From Nocardia sp. SYP-A9097 (lineage in GTDB: Bacteria; Actinomycetota; Actinomycetes; Mycobacteriales; Mycobacteriaceae), in NCBI RefSeq assembly GCF_009649815.1, contig NZ_WJIC01000001.1, positions 496,001-560,000 of the forward strand: 64,000 bases of DNA, read 5' to 3'. Position 1 is the first letter of the stretch; every line of letters starts with the position of its first letter. The notes under the pieces were generated by a model, which was not told the origin of the DNA, searched no databases, and was given only the letters and a program-made list of their open reading frames with translations. Below are positions 8,096 to 16,270 of this stretch, one piece after another. The position numbers and the translations under genes are program-made.

Positions 8096-8797
8096 ATGTT
8101 TCACGTGGAACCTGGCACCGAGATGACAGATCTGGGTATCGAGCCACCCGCCGCTGCCGCCGTGATTTTCGGCGATCGGCTGGAGATCGCCAAGCGGTAC
8201 TACGCGGTCCTCGCGAGTGCGGGTGTGGAACGCGGACTCATCGGACCGCGCGAGGTGCCCCGGCTCTGGGATCGGCACATCCTCAATTGCGCGGTCATCG
8301 GTGAGCTCATCCCCCAGGGCGCGACCGTCGTCGATATCGGTTCCGGCGCGGGCCTGCCGGGTATCCCACTCGCCATCGCGCGGCCGGATCTTCGAATCAC
8401 CTTGGTGGAGCCGCTGCTTCGCCGGACCGTCTTCCTGGCCGAGTTCATCGAAGCCGCCGGGCTCGAGGTGACCGTGGTGCGCGGGCGCGCGGAGCAGCCC
8501 GGCGTGAAGAAGGAGGCGGGCGGCGCGGATGTCGTCACCTCCCGCGCGGTCGCTCCCCTGGCGAAGCTGGCGGGTTGGTCCATGCCGCTGGTCCGCGATC
8601 ACGGACGGATGTTGGCGCTCAAGGGAATCAGCGCGATCGAGGAATTGGAGCGCGATCGCGACGAGCTCACCAAAGCGGGCGCGGGCCGCACCGAGGTCCT
8701 GGAATGCGGTGTGGGCGTACTGGAGACGCCCACGATGGTGATCAGTGCGGAGAAGCTACCGCGGGCCGATCGCCGCAAGGCTCGCCCCAAGAAGTAG
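8096..8797 (+). CDS. rsmG: 16S rRNA (guanine-N7)-methyltransferase RsmG (GidB)
   Basis: A 233-residue SAM-dependent methyltransferase that makes m7G in the 530 loop of 16S rRNA; loss gives low-level streptomycin resistance in related bacteria. The SAM motif [17 protein letters not shown] and the downstream RGRAEQ and SRAVAPL blocks are typical. The ATG at 8096 overlaps a parS-like palindrome, so the first codons (MFHVEP) are partly dictated by that DNA site. The Lys/Arg tail [11 protein letters not shown] is normal for the family. It precedes parA-parB, as in most bacteria. Confidence 0.96.
   Translation: MFHVEPGTEMTDLGIEPPAAAAVIFGDRLEIAKRYYAVLASAGVERGLIGPREVPRLWDRHILNCAVIGELIPQGATVVDIGSGAGLPGIPLAIARPDLRITLVEPLLRRTVFLAEFIEAAGLEVTVVRGRAEQPGVKKEAGGADVVTSRAVAPLAKLAGWSMPLVRDHGRMLALKGISAIEELERDRDELTKAGAGRTEVLECGVGVLETPTMVISAEKLPRADRRKARPKK
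8097..8112. promoter_or_regulatory. parS: parS-like site overlapping the rsmG start codon
   Basis: TGTTTCACGTGGAACC matches the bacterial parS consensus TGTTTCACGTGAAACA at 14 of 16 positions, with the core TTTCACGTG intact. It begins one base into the rsmG ATG, so the site doubles as codons for MFHVEP. The position, 1.2 kb from parA and 5.6 kb from oriC, fits a ParB-loading centromere. Confidence 0.85.
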
Positions 8798-8820
8798 CTG
8801 AAATCAGCCGAGGCCGCCAT

Positions 8821-8833
8821 CGTCACTGTGACG
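8821..8833. repeat. CGTCACTGTGACG palindrome, copy 1, after rsmG
   Basis: A 13-bp palindrome (six-base arms around a central T) sits 23 bases past the rsmG stop. The identical 13-mer recurs at 11388-11400, 31 bases past the parB stop, so the two copies bracket the parA-parB pair. The gap 8798-9265 also contains a 17-bp terminator hairpin and a parS-like site; otherwise I see nothing coding in it. Confidence 0.75.
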
Positions 8834-8975
8834 ACTCGGCCGACTGCTCCGGGTGGGGGCATCGGCTCCTTCGGAAGCAACCCGCTCGCCGGATTACCGG
8901 GCACGCTCTCCGTTCGGTAGGCCGCATGGCTCGGTAAGCCACGCGGCCCAGTAGTCCACTCCCCCACCGTGACCC

Positions 8976-9016
8976 GGAACGGGCGCGACGGCAAGCCTCG
9001 CCGTCGCGCCCGTTCC
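8976..9016. terminator. 17-bp stem terminator between rsmG and parA
   Basis: The arms GGAACGGGCGCGACGGC and GCCGTCGCGCCCGTTCC are perfect reverse complements flanking a seven-base AAGCCTC loop. The hairpin lies about 180 bp after rsmG and 250 bp before parA and is followed on the plus strand by ATCTTCATAT. It probably insulates parAB from upstream transcription. Confidence 0.8.
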
Positions 9017-9052
9017 ATCTTCATATGATCGGGCAGAGCGGTTGTCCGGCTT

Positions 9053-9068
9053 GGTTTCCCGTGAAACA
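9053..9068. promoter_or_regulatory. parS: parS-like site upstream of parA
   Basis: GGTTTCCCGTGAAACA matches the parS consensus at 14 of 16 positions, with one half perfect (GTGAAACA). It lies in the untranslated region about 200 bp before the parA start, just after the 17-bp terminator hairpin. Confidence 0.75.
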
Positions 9069-9265
9069 TCGGTCGAATTCGCTTCGGGGTGAGCGATTAT
9101 GCGTGTCGCGGGTGCGGGATTGTCGTTCAACTTCCGTATTGTGTCCCGTACTGGCAAGCTATGAACGTCGAGCGTGAGTGCCCCACAGTGGCGGTGCCCG
9201 GCGGCTCTCCCTACGCGCATCCACTCGGCCACGTGTCTTTGAGTTTCTCGGGGTTAGGAGCCTGT

Positions 9266-10285
9266 ATGTCCAACGGTCCGGCGAATGTTTCACGGGAAAC
9301 AACGTCCCGGGTACCCGGCATGCTCGATACCGGAGCCTTCGATGCAGAGGAGTTCAGCCGCACCCCGTTCGGCAATATCTCCCCCACCGACACCCCGATC
9401 GCGGCGGAAGCGCAGCGCGCCAGTCAGGTTCTGCACCCCGGCAACTCCGCGATCGCGCGCCCGCGTGAACAGCGCGTCATCACCATCGCGAATCAGAAGG
9501 GCGGGGTGGGTAAGACGACCACCGCCGTGAATCTCGCGGCCGCGCTGGCACTGCAGGGGATGCGGGTGCTGGTGGTCGATCTCGATCCGCAGGGCAATGC
9601 CAGCACCGCGCTCGGCATCCCGCATCACTCCGGAATCCCGTCCAGCTATGAGCTACTCATCGGCGAGTGCACGGTCCGTGACGCGATCCAGCAGAGCCCG
9701 CACAATGAGCGACTGCTGTGCATTCCCGCCACCATCGACCTCGCCGGTGCGGAGATCGAACTCGTCTCCATGGTCGCCCGCGAGGGCCGGTTGAAGGCCG
9801 CCATCCAGGAGGCGAACCTCGCCGGATACGACATCGACTACGTCATGATCGACTGCCCACCGTCACTCGGCCTGCTCACGGTGAACGCGCTCGTGGCCGC
9901 CAAGGAGGTGCTGATCCCCATTCAGTGCGAGTACTACGCGCTGGAGGGTGTGGGTCAGCTGCTCCGCAATATCGGTCTGGTGCAGTCGCATCTGAATCCC
10001 GAATTGCATGTCTCCACCGTCGTTCTCACCATGTACGACGGTCGCACCAAGCTGGCCGATCAGGTGGCCGAGGAGGTGCGCGCGCACTTCGGTGACGCGG
10101 TGCTGCGCTCGGTCATCCCCCGCAGTGTGAAGGTCTCCGAGGCGCCGGGCTACGGCATGACGGTGCTCGATTACGATCCGGGTTCACGCGGCGCCATGAG
10201 CTATTTGGACGCGGGTCGCGAGATGGCAGCCAAGGCGGCGCGCCCGGAGTCGGTGCCGACCACCGACGCCGGATCCGGTGTGTAA
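9266..10285 (+). CDS. parA: Chromosome-partitioning ATPase ParA (Soj)
   Basis: A 339-residue ParA-type Walker ATPase that moves ParB-parS complexes. The deviant Walker A KGGVGKTT is at residues 78-85, then VLVVDLDPQGN (switch/Walker A') and YVMIDCPPSLGLLTVNAL (Walker B). ATG 9266 is chosen because AGGAG sits five bases upstream; the frame is open further back but without a ribosome site. The about 68-residue extension before the ATPase core includes NVSRET, encoded by an internal parS-like site. parB follows after 51 bp. Confidence 0.96.
   Translation: MSNGPANVSRETTSRVPGMLDTGAFDAEEFSRTPFGNISPTDTPIAAEAQRASQVLHPGNSAIARPREQRVITIANQKGGVGKTTTAVNLAAALALQGMRVLVVDLDPQGNASTALGIPHHSGIPSSYELLIGECTVRDAIQQSPHNERLLCIPATIDLAGAEIELVSMVAREGRLKAAIQEANLAGYDIDYVMIDCPPSLGLLTVNALVAAKEVLIPIQCEYYALEGVGQLLRNIGLVQSHLNPELHVSTVVLTMYDGRTKLADQVAEEVRAHFGDAVLRSVIPRSVKVSEAPGYGMTVLDYDPGSRGAMSYLDAGREMAAKAARPESVPTTDAGSGV
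9286..9301. promoter_or_regulatory. parS: parS-like site inside the parA coding start
   Basis: TGTTTCACGGGAAACA differs from the consensus TGTTTCACGTGAAACA at a single position. It occupies codons 7-12 of parA and dictates the residues NVSRET. This is the best match of the three parS-like sites seen here. Confidence 0.85.
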
Positions 10286-10336
10286 TGACAATCTCGGCTG
10301 CGGTGCATGGTGTACAACGAAAGGGGTCCTAGACCG

Positions 10337-11356
10337 ATGAGCCAGGCGAAGAAGGGTGGACTGGGACGCGGTCTCGCCGCGCTGATCCCCACCGGGCCCG
10401 CAGCCACACCCGGAGGTCTGGGCAGCGCTGCCGCCAATGTTGTCATCGGTCTCGATCCGATCGGCCCGCAGCCGGCTTCGGCCTTCCTGCACCGGGTTCC
10501 GGATCCCGCCGAAGTGGTGGTGGAGGAGATCGACGCGGGTGCGACCTATCGGGAGATTCCGCCCGAGCAGATCGTGCCGAATCCCAAGCAGCCGCGTCAG
10601 GTCTTCGATGATGAGGCGCTGGCCGAACTGGTGCACTCCATCAAGGAGTTCGGCCTCATGCAGCCGATCGTGGTGCGTCAGGTGGAGAGCCTGCCGGAAC
10701 CGCGGTATCAGCTCATCATGGGTGAGCGGCGCTGGCGAGCCAGCCAGGCCGCCGGGCTCGATGCCATTCCGGCGATCGTGCGTGAGACCGCCGATGACGC
10801 GCTGCTGCGGGATGCGTTGCTGGAGAACATCCATCGCGTGCAGTTGAATCCCCTCGAAGAGGCGGCGGCCTACGAACAGCTGCTCGAGGAGTTCGGTGTC
10901 ACCCATGAGGAACTGGCTTCGCGAATCGGCCGTTCCCGACCCGTCGTGACGAATATGATTCGCCTGCTGAGACTTCCGATTCCGGTGCAGCGCCGGGTAG
11001 CGGCCGGTGTGCTCTCCGCCGGGCATGCCCGCGCGGTGCTCGCACTGGAGGCGGGAGCCGAGGCGCAGGAGGAGCTCGCGAAGCGGATTGTGGCCGAGGG
11101 TATGTCGGTGCGCTCGACCGAGGAAGCCGTCAAGTTGGCCAATCGGAATCCGGATGCGGCGGCCACTCCCCTGGCGCCGAAGCGCAAGCCGATTCAAATG
11201 CCGGGTCTGCAGGATGTCGCCGAGCGACTGTCGGAATCCTTCGACACGCGAGTGACGGTGGCGCTGGGTAAGCGCAAGGGCAAGATCACGGTCGAGTTCG
11301 GTTCGATCGATGATCTCGAGCGAATTGTCAGCCTGATGGAGCAATCGAAGCTCTGA
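10337..11356 (+). CDS. parB: Chromosome-partitioning protein ParB (Spo0J)
   Basis: A 339-residue centromere-binding CTP switch. The N-terminus [13 protein letters not shown] is the ParA-stimulating motif. The ParB/Srx domain carries [13 protein letters not shown], the nucleotide-binding GxRRxRA motif, followed by [14 protein letters not shown]. The HTH segment is [23 protein letters not shown], and the C-terminal dimerisation part ends [19 protein letters not shown] 10337 has AAGGGG upstream. It forms an operon with parA and should bind the three parS-like sites at 8097, 9053 and 9286. Confidence 0.96.
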   Translation: MSQAKKGGLGRGLAALIPTGPAATPGGLGSAAANVVIGLDPIGPQPASAFLHRVPDPAEVVVEEIDAGATYREIPPEQIVPNPKQPRQVFDDEALAELVHSIKEFGLMQPIVVRQVESLPEPRYQLIMGERRWRASQAAGLDAIPAIVRETADDALLRDALLENIHRVQLNPLEEAAAYEQLLEEFGVTHEELASRIGRSRPVVTNMIRLLRLPIPVQRRVAAGVLSAGHARAVLALEAGAEAQEELAKRIVAEGMSVRSTEEAVKLANRNPDAAATPLAPKRKPIQMPGLQDVAERLSESFDTRVTVALGKRKGKITVEFGSIDDLERIVSLMEQSKL

Positions 11357-11387
11357 AATCGGCCCTACTCTGGGGTCGAGGCGGAAA

Positions 11388-11400
11388 CGTCACTGTGACG
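11388..11400. repeat. CGTCACTGTGACG palindrome, copy 2, after parB
   Basis: This 13-mer is identical to the one at 8821-8833 and starts 31 bases after the parB stop. It may be the upstream operator or promoter element of the next gene, since the run CACATGTTTTTATCC follows immediately. Confidence 0.75.
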
Positions 11401-11474
11401 CACATGTTTTTATCCCCCGAGAGGCGTGTTGCTTTGATCGCTTATTCTTGCTGGCGAGTAGATATCGATGCGGC

Positions 11475-12245
11475 GTGAGTGTGGATGAATCGGACAGCTG
11501 GAGGCTGAGCAGAGCGGTGTCGACCAGCGTTACCGCATTGACCCTCGGCGGACTCGACAAACTTCCGGCGCACGCACGGCGTTGCGTGTTCTGGGAGATG
11601 GATCCGGCGGTGGCAGCGGACTCCCGCGAATTCAGTGACCCGGTCTTCGAGAAGGAGGCCTGGCTCTCGACCGTACTCCTGGAGTGGGGGTCGTGTGGGC
11701 AGGTCGCTCTGGTCGATGGTCAGTCGGCCGGCGTCGCGCTCTACTCTCCGCCGAATGTGGTGCCGCGCGCCGGACTCTTCCCCACCTCCCCGGTGAGCCC
11801 GGATGCCGTCCTGCTGACCACGCTGCGGGCCGAATTCCCGTATGACAGCACGGATGTCGCCCAGCAGCTCATTCACGCTGTGGTGGGCGATCTGGTGCGG
11901 CGTGGTGTGCGGGCCATCGAGGCGTTCGGTATTCGCTGGGATCCGCCCACCACGGCCATGGCGGATCTGGGTTCGATGATGTTCATGGAGCGCATCGCCC
12001 CCACTCCCCCGCGCGCCTCCAAGACCCCGCCGCCGTCGGCCGGGTGTTCGCCGGAGACGTGCATGATCGATGCCGATTTCCTGGAGGAGGTCGGCTTCAA
12101 AGTGGTTGCCGCGCATCACCGTTTCCCGCGGCTGCGACTGGAGCTGGATAGTGACCATCTCTGGAAGGAAGACGTGGAGCGTGCGCTCGATCAACTGCTC
12201 GCGACCGCGGCGCTGGCCATGCCGAACCGCCTGATCACGCTCTGA
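11475..12245 (+). CDS. Rv3916c-like protein, probable GNAT-fold acyltransferase
   Basis: The product is about 256 residues. The order parB - this gene - cwlM matches the place of Rv3916c in mycobacteria. The central part (VALVDGQSAGVALYSPPNVVPRAG, then LVRRGVRAIEAFGIR, and C-terminal DFLEEVGFKVVAAHHRFPRLRLEL) reads like a GNAT N-acetyltransferase fold; the helix-strand-GFKVV ending is especially typical. No substrate can be inferred. The start is uncertain: GTG 11475 or 11481, or TTG/GTG further upstream; none has a clear ribosome site. It ends 57 bp before a bidirectional terminator and converges on cwlM. Confidence 0.75.
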   Translation: MSVDESDSWRLSRAVSTSVTALTLGGLDKLPAHARRCVFWEMDPAVAADSREFSDPVFEKEAWLSTVLLEWGSCGQVALVDGQSAGVALYSPPNVVPRAGLFPTSPVSPDAVLLTTLRAEFPYDSTDVAQQLIHAVVGDLVRRGVRAIEAFGIRWDPPTTAMADLGSMMFMERIAPTPPRASKTPPPSAGCSPETCMIDADFLEEVGFKVVAAHHRFPRLRLELDSDHLWKEDVERALDQLLATAALAMPNRLITL

Positions 12246-12302
12246 CTCGATGACAGAACTCTCGTAGGCTCTCAGAGGCTTCGCCCCTGAACCCCCCAAG
12301 GA

Positions 12303-12343
12303 AAACAAGCCCTTTGCCCGTCCAACGGGCAAAGGGCTTGTTT
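12303..12343. terminator. Bidirectional terminator between the GNAT-like gene and cwlM
   Basis: Arms of 18 bp (12303-12320 and 12326-12343) are perfectly complementary around a TCCAA loop. The right arm reads CGGGCAAAGGGCTTGTTT, so each transcript leaves the hairpin in a run of T. It serves both converging genes. The 25 bases before it contain GAGGCTTCGCCCCTGAACCC, a relative of the GC hairpin repeats at 26.2 and 60.9 kb. Confidence 0.92.
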
Positions 12344-12361
12344 GTACTTCAAATCCGTATC

Positions 12362-13570
12362 TCAGATGCGGTCTGCGGCAGCCAGTTCCTCGGCGAGGAG
12401 CTCGGCGAAGGTGTAGGTACCGGTCGGCTGATCGTCCTGCCCGAGCAGGTACAGCCGCTTGACCGAGATCAGAATCGCCTCGGCGATCACATCCCGCATG
12501 CGCGGGTTGGTGAGCACCGACGAGTCGTAATCGCTTGTCAGATAGCCGATATCGACCTGCACGGTCGGCATCTTGGTGAGCCGCAGCAGATCCCAGGTGC
12601 GGGCGTGCGTGCGGCAGTCCTGCAGCGAGGTGCGTGCCACGATCTCGCGCTGGATGAAGCCGGCCAGTACCTGGCCGATCATCGAGGTGGAGCCGTGTGA
12701 ATTGCCGAAGTGGAAGCTCGCCACCCCGCTGGCGGAGGTGCTGGGATTCCCGGCACAGCGCAGCGAGATCATCAGATCGGCGTCGAAGGTATTGGAGGTT
12801 TCGGCACGTTCGGCATCGGAGGGATTGGCTCCCCACGGCCGGGACAGGAAAGTCTCCATACCCGTTGCGGCCATGCGTCCTTCGAGGCGGCTGGCCAGAT
12901 CCCAGAGGATCTCCGATTCGTAGACGTCACCGAATTCGCTGGGTACGGACGAGCCCTTGTCCGGCCCGCCCAGGCCCGGATCGATGACGATGCGCTTACC
13001 GGTCAGCTGTGGACCGGCGCGGTGCACCACTTCTTCCTCGGCGATGCGATGCGGATTGCCGCCGGTGACGCGCGCGCCCAGCAGTTCGAGTGAGCGCAGC
13101 GTGTCCGGCCCGCAGATGCCGTCGCCGGCGAGGCCGATCTCGCGCTGGAAGGAGGTGAGCCCCTCGTGTGTGTGCGGTCCGAAGTAGCCGTCCACCCGGC
13201 CCACGTAGAACCCCAGATCCTGCAACCGGCGCTGCAGGGTGGCGACATCGTCGCCGTACAGCGGTGCGGAGAGCTGATAGATCAGGGTGCGTGCGCCGAG
13301 GCGGTACGAGGCTTCCTTGAGGGCCCGGTAGGTGGCCGGGCCCACCACGCCGTCGACGAGCAGGCCGCGGTACTGCTGGAAGGCGCGCACCGCGGAGTCG
13401 AGGTCGTGGTCGAAGGTGGCTGCTACGTCTTTCCAGTACTCGCCATTGCCGATGGCGCCGTGGCCATTGGTTTCGGCAGTGGGGTGTGAGTTCAGGAATC
13501 CGAGACTTGCGAGGGTGCTCCGAACCTCAGCTACGGCTGGTCCAGTATCGCCGTGACGAAGTCGGTGCAT
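12362..13570 (-). CDS. cwlM: CwlM, amidase-fold regulator of peptidoglycan synthesis
   Basis: The 402 residues contain two N-terminal peptidoglycan-binding-1 repeats (LRHGDTGPAVAEVRSTLASLGF with FQQYRGLLVDGVVGPATYRAL, then DDVATLQRRLQDLGFYVGRVDGYFGP) and a C-terminal amidase_3 fold starting GKRIVIDPGLGG. There is no signal peptide. In mycobacteria CwlM is a cytoplasmic PknB substrate that activates MurA and binds MurJ rather than an active hydrolase. Here the metal-site His after IDPG is replaced (DPGLGGPDKG), consistent with that role. ATG 13570 (MHRLRHGD) has AAAGGG upstream. A 28-bp palindrome lies 40 bp before the start. Confidence 0.93.
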   Translation of the reverse strand: MHRLRHGDTGPAVAEVRSTLASLGFLNSHPTAETNGHGAIGNGEYWKDVAATFDHDLDSAVRAFQQYRGLLVDGVVGPATYRALKEASYRLGARTLIYQLSAPLYGDDVATLQRRLQDLGFYVGRVDGYFGPHTHEGLTSFQREIGLAGDGICGPDTLRSLELLGARVTGGNPHRIAEEEVVHRAGPQLTGKRIVIDPGLGGPDKGSSVPSEFGDVYESEILWDLASRLEGRMAATGMETFLSRPWGANPSDAERAETSNTFDADLMISLRCAGNPSTSASGVASFHFGNSHGSTSMIGQVLAGFIQREIVARTSLQDCRTHARTWDLLRLTKMPTVQVDIGYLTSDYDSSVLTNPRMRDVIAEAILISVKRLYLLGQDDQPTGTYTFAELLAEELAAADRI

Positions 13571-13609
13571 GCGTAAGAGCCCTTTCCTTCCGCCAACCCG
13601 GGTACCCAC

Positions 13610-13637
13610 TCGCGCATAGGTGTACACCTATGCGCGA
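13610..13637. promoter_or_regulatory. 28-bp perfect palindrome upstream of cwlM
   Basis: The half-site TCGCGCATAGGTGT is followed directly by its exact reverse complement, without a spacer. It occupies the 144-bp trxA-cwlM gap, its nearer edge 39 bases upstream of the cwlM ATG. It could be an operator for a dimeric regulator of cwlM, or a cruciform-forming terminator for trxA; the lack of a loop and the promoter-like position favour an operator. Confidence 0.75.
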
Positions 13638-13714
13638 CCGGAGCGTCGGTCGATTGTCTCAGACCCGGACCGGATTTCGGCAACTGTCGAGTGCAGGCAT
13701 CGTACGGCGCGTCG

Positions 13715-14053
13715 TTAGATAACACCCTCGAGTTCGCGCAGAAGAGCCGCTTTGCCCTTTGCGCCGACGATCCGCTTGATCTCCTTGCCCCCTTGGAACA
13801 GCACCATGGTAGGCAACGACAGAATGCCGTAGTCCTTCGAGGTCTCCGGATTGGCGTCCGCGTCGACCTTCGCGATGGTCAGCGCGTCCGGATGGGTGGC
13901 GGCGATCTCCTCGAGCACGGGGGCGACCATCTTGCACGGACCGCACCAGGCCGCCCAGAAGTCGACCAGGACCGGCTTCTCGCTGGCCAGCACATCCTGT
14001 GCGAATGTCTTGTCGCTGACCGTGATGGTGGCGGTGGTCTTGGCGTCGGACAT
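13715..14053 (-). CDS. trxA: Thioredoxin
   Basis: A 112-residue cytosolic thioredoxin with the active site WCGPCK (Cys37 and Cys40), the cis-proline segment SLPTMVLF and the usual fold (VLVDFWAAWCGPC, then KVDADANPETSKDYGI). It is reduced by the adjacent thioredoxin reductase. ATG 14053 follows the trxB stop by 11 bases, which hold GGAGAT, so the two genes form one operon. It matches mycobacterial TrxC by position. Confidence 0.97.
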   Translation of the reverse strand: MSDAKTTATITVSDKTFAQDVLASEKPVLVDFWAAWCGPCKMVAPVLEEIAATHPDALTIAKVDADANPETSKDYGILSLPTMVLFQGGKEIKRIVGAKGKAALLRELEGVI

Positions 14054-14064
14054 GGTCGATCTCC

Positions 14065-15048
14065 TTAGTTGTTGACTTCCACCGGGCGACCGGCGTGATC
14101 GAGGGTATTGCTGGTGATGTCACCCTGCTCGGCGAGCCAGCGTTCGGCGTCGATGGCCGAGCGGCAGCCGGTCCCGGCGGCGGTGATGGCCTGCCGGTAG
14201 GTGTGGTCGACCAGATCGCCGGCGGCGAAGACGCCGGGCACCGAGGTGTAGGTGGACTGGCCCTGCACCTTCACATAGCCCTCGTCGTCCAGTTCGACCT
14301 GGCCGGTGACGAGTTCGCTGCGCGGATCGTGGCCGATGGCGACGAACAGGCCGGTGGCGGGCAGTTCGCTGGTCTCACCGGTGCGGGTGTCGCGAACGGT
14401 GAGGCTGGTGACGGCCGAATCACCGTGCACCGCAGTGACTTCGGAGTTCAGCAGGAAGCGGATCTTGTCATTGGACTTGGCGCGCTCGAGCATGATGCGG
14501 GAGGCGCGGAACTCCTCGCGGCGGTGGATGACGGTGACGCTGGAGGCGAACTTGGTGAGGAAGGTGGCCTCTTCCATGGCGGAGTCGCCGCCGCCGACCA
14601 CCACGATGTCCTGGCCCTTGAAGAAGAAGCCGTCGCAGGTGGCGCAGGCGCTGACGCCGCGGCCCAGTAGGTCCTGCTCACCGGGGATGTTCAGGTAGCG
14701 GGCGGCCGAGCCCATGGCCAGGATGACGGAGTAGGCCTCGAAGGTCTCACCGCCGACGGTGACCTTCTTGATGGTGCCGGAGAGGTCGAGGGCGTCGACG
14801 TCCTCACTGCGGATGTCCGCGCCGAACCGCTTGGCCTGCTCGCGCATCTCCTCCATGAGGTCGGGGCCCATGATGCCGTCGCGGAAGCCGGGGAAGTTCT
14901 CCACCTCGGTGGTGGTCATGAGCGCGCCACCGAATTGGGTGCCCTCGAAGAGCAACGGCTGCAACTCCGCTCGCGCGGCGTACACGGCAGCCGTGTATCC
15001 GGCCGGTCCGGAACCGACGATGATCAGGTCGCGAACAGCGGTAGTCAA
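14065..15048 (-). CDS. trxB: Thioredoxin reductase (NADPH)
   Basis: The 327-residue low-molecular-weight flavoenzyme transfers electrons from NADPH to thioredoxin. FAD site GSGPAG is at residues 12-17, redox motif CATC at 135-138, NADPH site GGGDSA at 152-157, and the C-terminal FAD motif [24 protein letters not shown] is intact. I choose TTG 15048 because GGAGG lies five bases upstream and the protein then begins right before RDLIIVGSG; the frame stays open 15 codons further without a ribosome site. It lies downstream of the sigM/anti-sigma pair, so SigM may influence thiol redox genes, as proposed in mycobacteria and Streptomyces. Confidence 0.96.
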   Translation of the reverse strand: MTTAVRDLIIVGSGPAGYTAAVYAARAELQPLLFEGTQFGGALMTTTEVENFPGFRDGIMGPDLMEEMREQAKRFGADIRSEDVDALDLSGTIKKVTVGGETFEAYSVILAMGSAARYLNIPGEQDLLGRGVSACATCDGFFFKGQDIVVVGGGDSAMEEATFLTKFASSVTVIHRREEFRASRIMLERAKSNDKIRFLLNSEVTAVHGDSAVTSLTVRDTRTGETSELPATGLFVAIGHDPRSELVTGQVELDDEGYVKVQGQSTYTSVPGVFAAGDLVDHTYRQAITAAGTGCRSAIDAERWLAEQGDITSNTLDHAGRPVEVNN

Positions 15049-15215
15049 GAGGGCCTCCGAAGGCAGATGTGAATCAGGCAGGTCGGTCAACAACAGGGTA
15101 AACGGTGTTGTTCCCGGGGCTCGGGGGGCAGGGCGCGGGGGTGAGCCCGCACACTCCCCCGAAAAAGGTTGCGGGAACCGCGCCCCGAACCCCTTCCGAC
15201 CAGTGGCGTTGTGCC

Positions 15216-16163
15216 TCAGCCGATATCGGCGCTGGCGAGCACCTGCGGGTTGTTCGCGGTGCAGCCGTTGCCGAGTACGGCGGCGGTGATCTGCGGGGCG
15301 TGTGGCCCGGCCAGGAGCACCAGGACGGCGGGCTGACCGGTGTAGGTGACGGTGCGGGAGCCGAGCACCGGACGGTCCAGCCGGGCCGCGGCGAGGCAGG
15401 CCGATAGTGAGTTGCCCTTGGCGAGTGGGCCGCTGATCTCATGCCGGCCCATGGCGGTCAGCACATCGGCGGGAGCGAGTCCCGGGGCGAGGGTGCTGTC
15501 GGCGGGCTGTGCCGTTGCGGGTGTGGCGGTGCGGTTCTGCACGGCGTCGAATGCGACCACGCCACCGGCGAGCACGGCGGCGGCCGCGGCGGCGGTGGTG
15601 AGCCAGCGCAGGCGGCGGGAGGGCGGTTCGGCCGGGCGAACGGGCTCCGCGGCCGTCTCGTACTCCCCCGGCTCCTGTTCCAGCTCCTCCGGTGCCGGCT
15701 CGCCGAGTTCGCGCGGGTCGAGTTGACCGGTGTCGAACATGGCGGAGCCGTTCAAGACCGGCATGGGTGTGGTGGAAGGTGTTGCGGGATAGGTGGATTG
15801 GCGATGGACGGGCAGTCGGTGCACGGTGGCGAGCAGGCCCGGATCGGTGAGCTCGGTGGCGGCGAGATCGCCGATCATCCGCTCCAGCCGGTCGGTGACC
15901 TCGGTGGGCATGGGGTGGGCGATGTGCTCGTCGCGGCCCAGCTCGCGCAGGTGCAGGTTCACCTGGTCGAGGGAGCGCAGATAGCGCATGGCGTCGGGAT
16001 CGCGGCGTACCTGTGTCCACAGTTGTGCGGACAGGTCCGCCGGGACGTTCCCGGCGTGCAGATCGGCGAGCAGTTCGGTGGTCCAGGGCGGTCGCGGGAT
16101 GGTTCCGGCGGCCACCGGTCCCTGCGCCACTGTTCCTCCGGTTACTGCGTCGTCCTCGTTCAT
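15216..16163 (-). CDS. Probable anti-sigma factor of SigM (membrane-anchored)
   Basis: The 315 residues start at an ATG with GGAGGGG upstream. The N-terminal about 110 residues are cytosolic and helical ([38 protein letters not shown], then [12 protein letters not shown]). A Pro/Glu-rich linker follows, then one transmembrane helix at about 187-205 ([19 protein letters not shown]) and an external C-terminal domain of about 110 residues. No zinc-type HxxxCxxC motif is seen, as in mycobacterial RsmA (Rv3912), which has the same place between sigM and trxB. Role inferred from position and topology. Confidence 0.82.
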   Translation of the reverse strand: MNEDDAVTGGTVAQGPVAAGTIPRPPWTTELLADLHAGNVPADLSAQLWTQVRRDPDAMRYLRSLDQVNLHLRELGRDEHIAHPMPTEVTDRLERMIGDLAATELTDPGLLATVHRLPVHRQSTYPATPSTTPMPVLNGSAMFDTGQLDPRELGEPAPEELEQEPGEYETAAEPVRPAEPPSRRLRWLTTAAAAAAVLAGGVVAFDAVQNRTATPATAQPADSTLAPGLAPADVLTAMGRHEISGPLAKGNSLSACLAAARLDRPVLGSRTVTYTGQPAVLVLLAGPHAPQITAAVLGNGCTANNPQVLASADIG

Positions 16164-16270
16164 CGCCCCTCCAGATCGGACCCGTGTGGGAATTCGCAGA
16201 CCTGTCTTAAGTTTTTGACGCACCGGAGTCGCCTCCGGTTCCCGAATATCCTGCGCCGCGCGCGCCGACT

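Noticed and set aside
10184..11344. 386-codon minus-strand frame opposite parB
   Set aside because: It mirrors parB exactly, has shadow-type composition and no homology I recognise.
11442..12836. 464-codon minus-strand frame spanning the GNAT-like gene, the terminator and part of cwlM
   Set aside because: It reads through an 18-bp terminator hairpin and is antisense to one real gene and out of frame in another.
15094..15215. Hairpin terminator in the GC-rich gap before trxB
   Set aside because: Several G and C runs are present, but I could not align a perfect stem, so no terminator is called.
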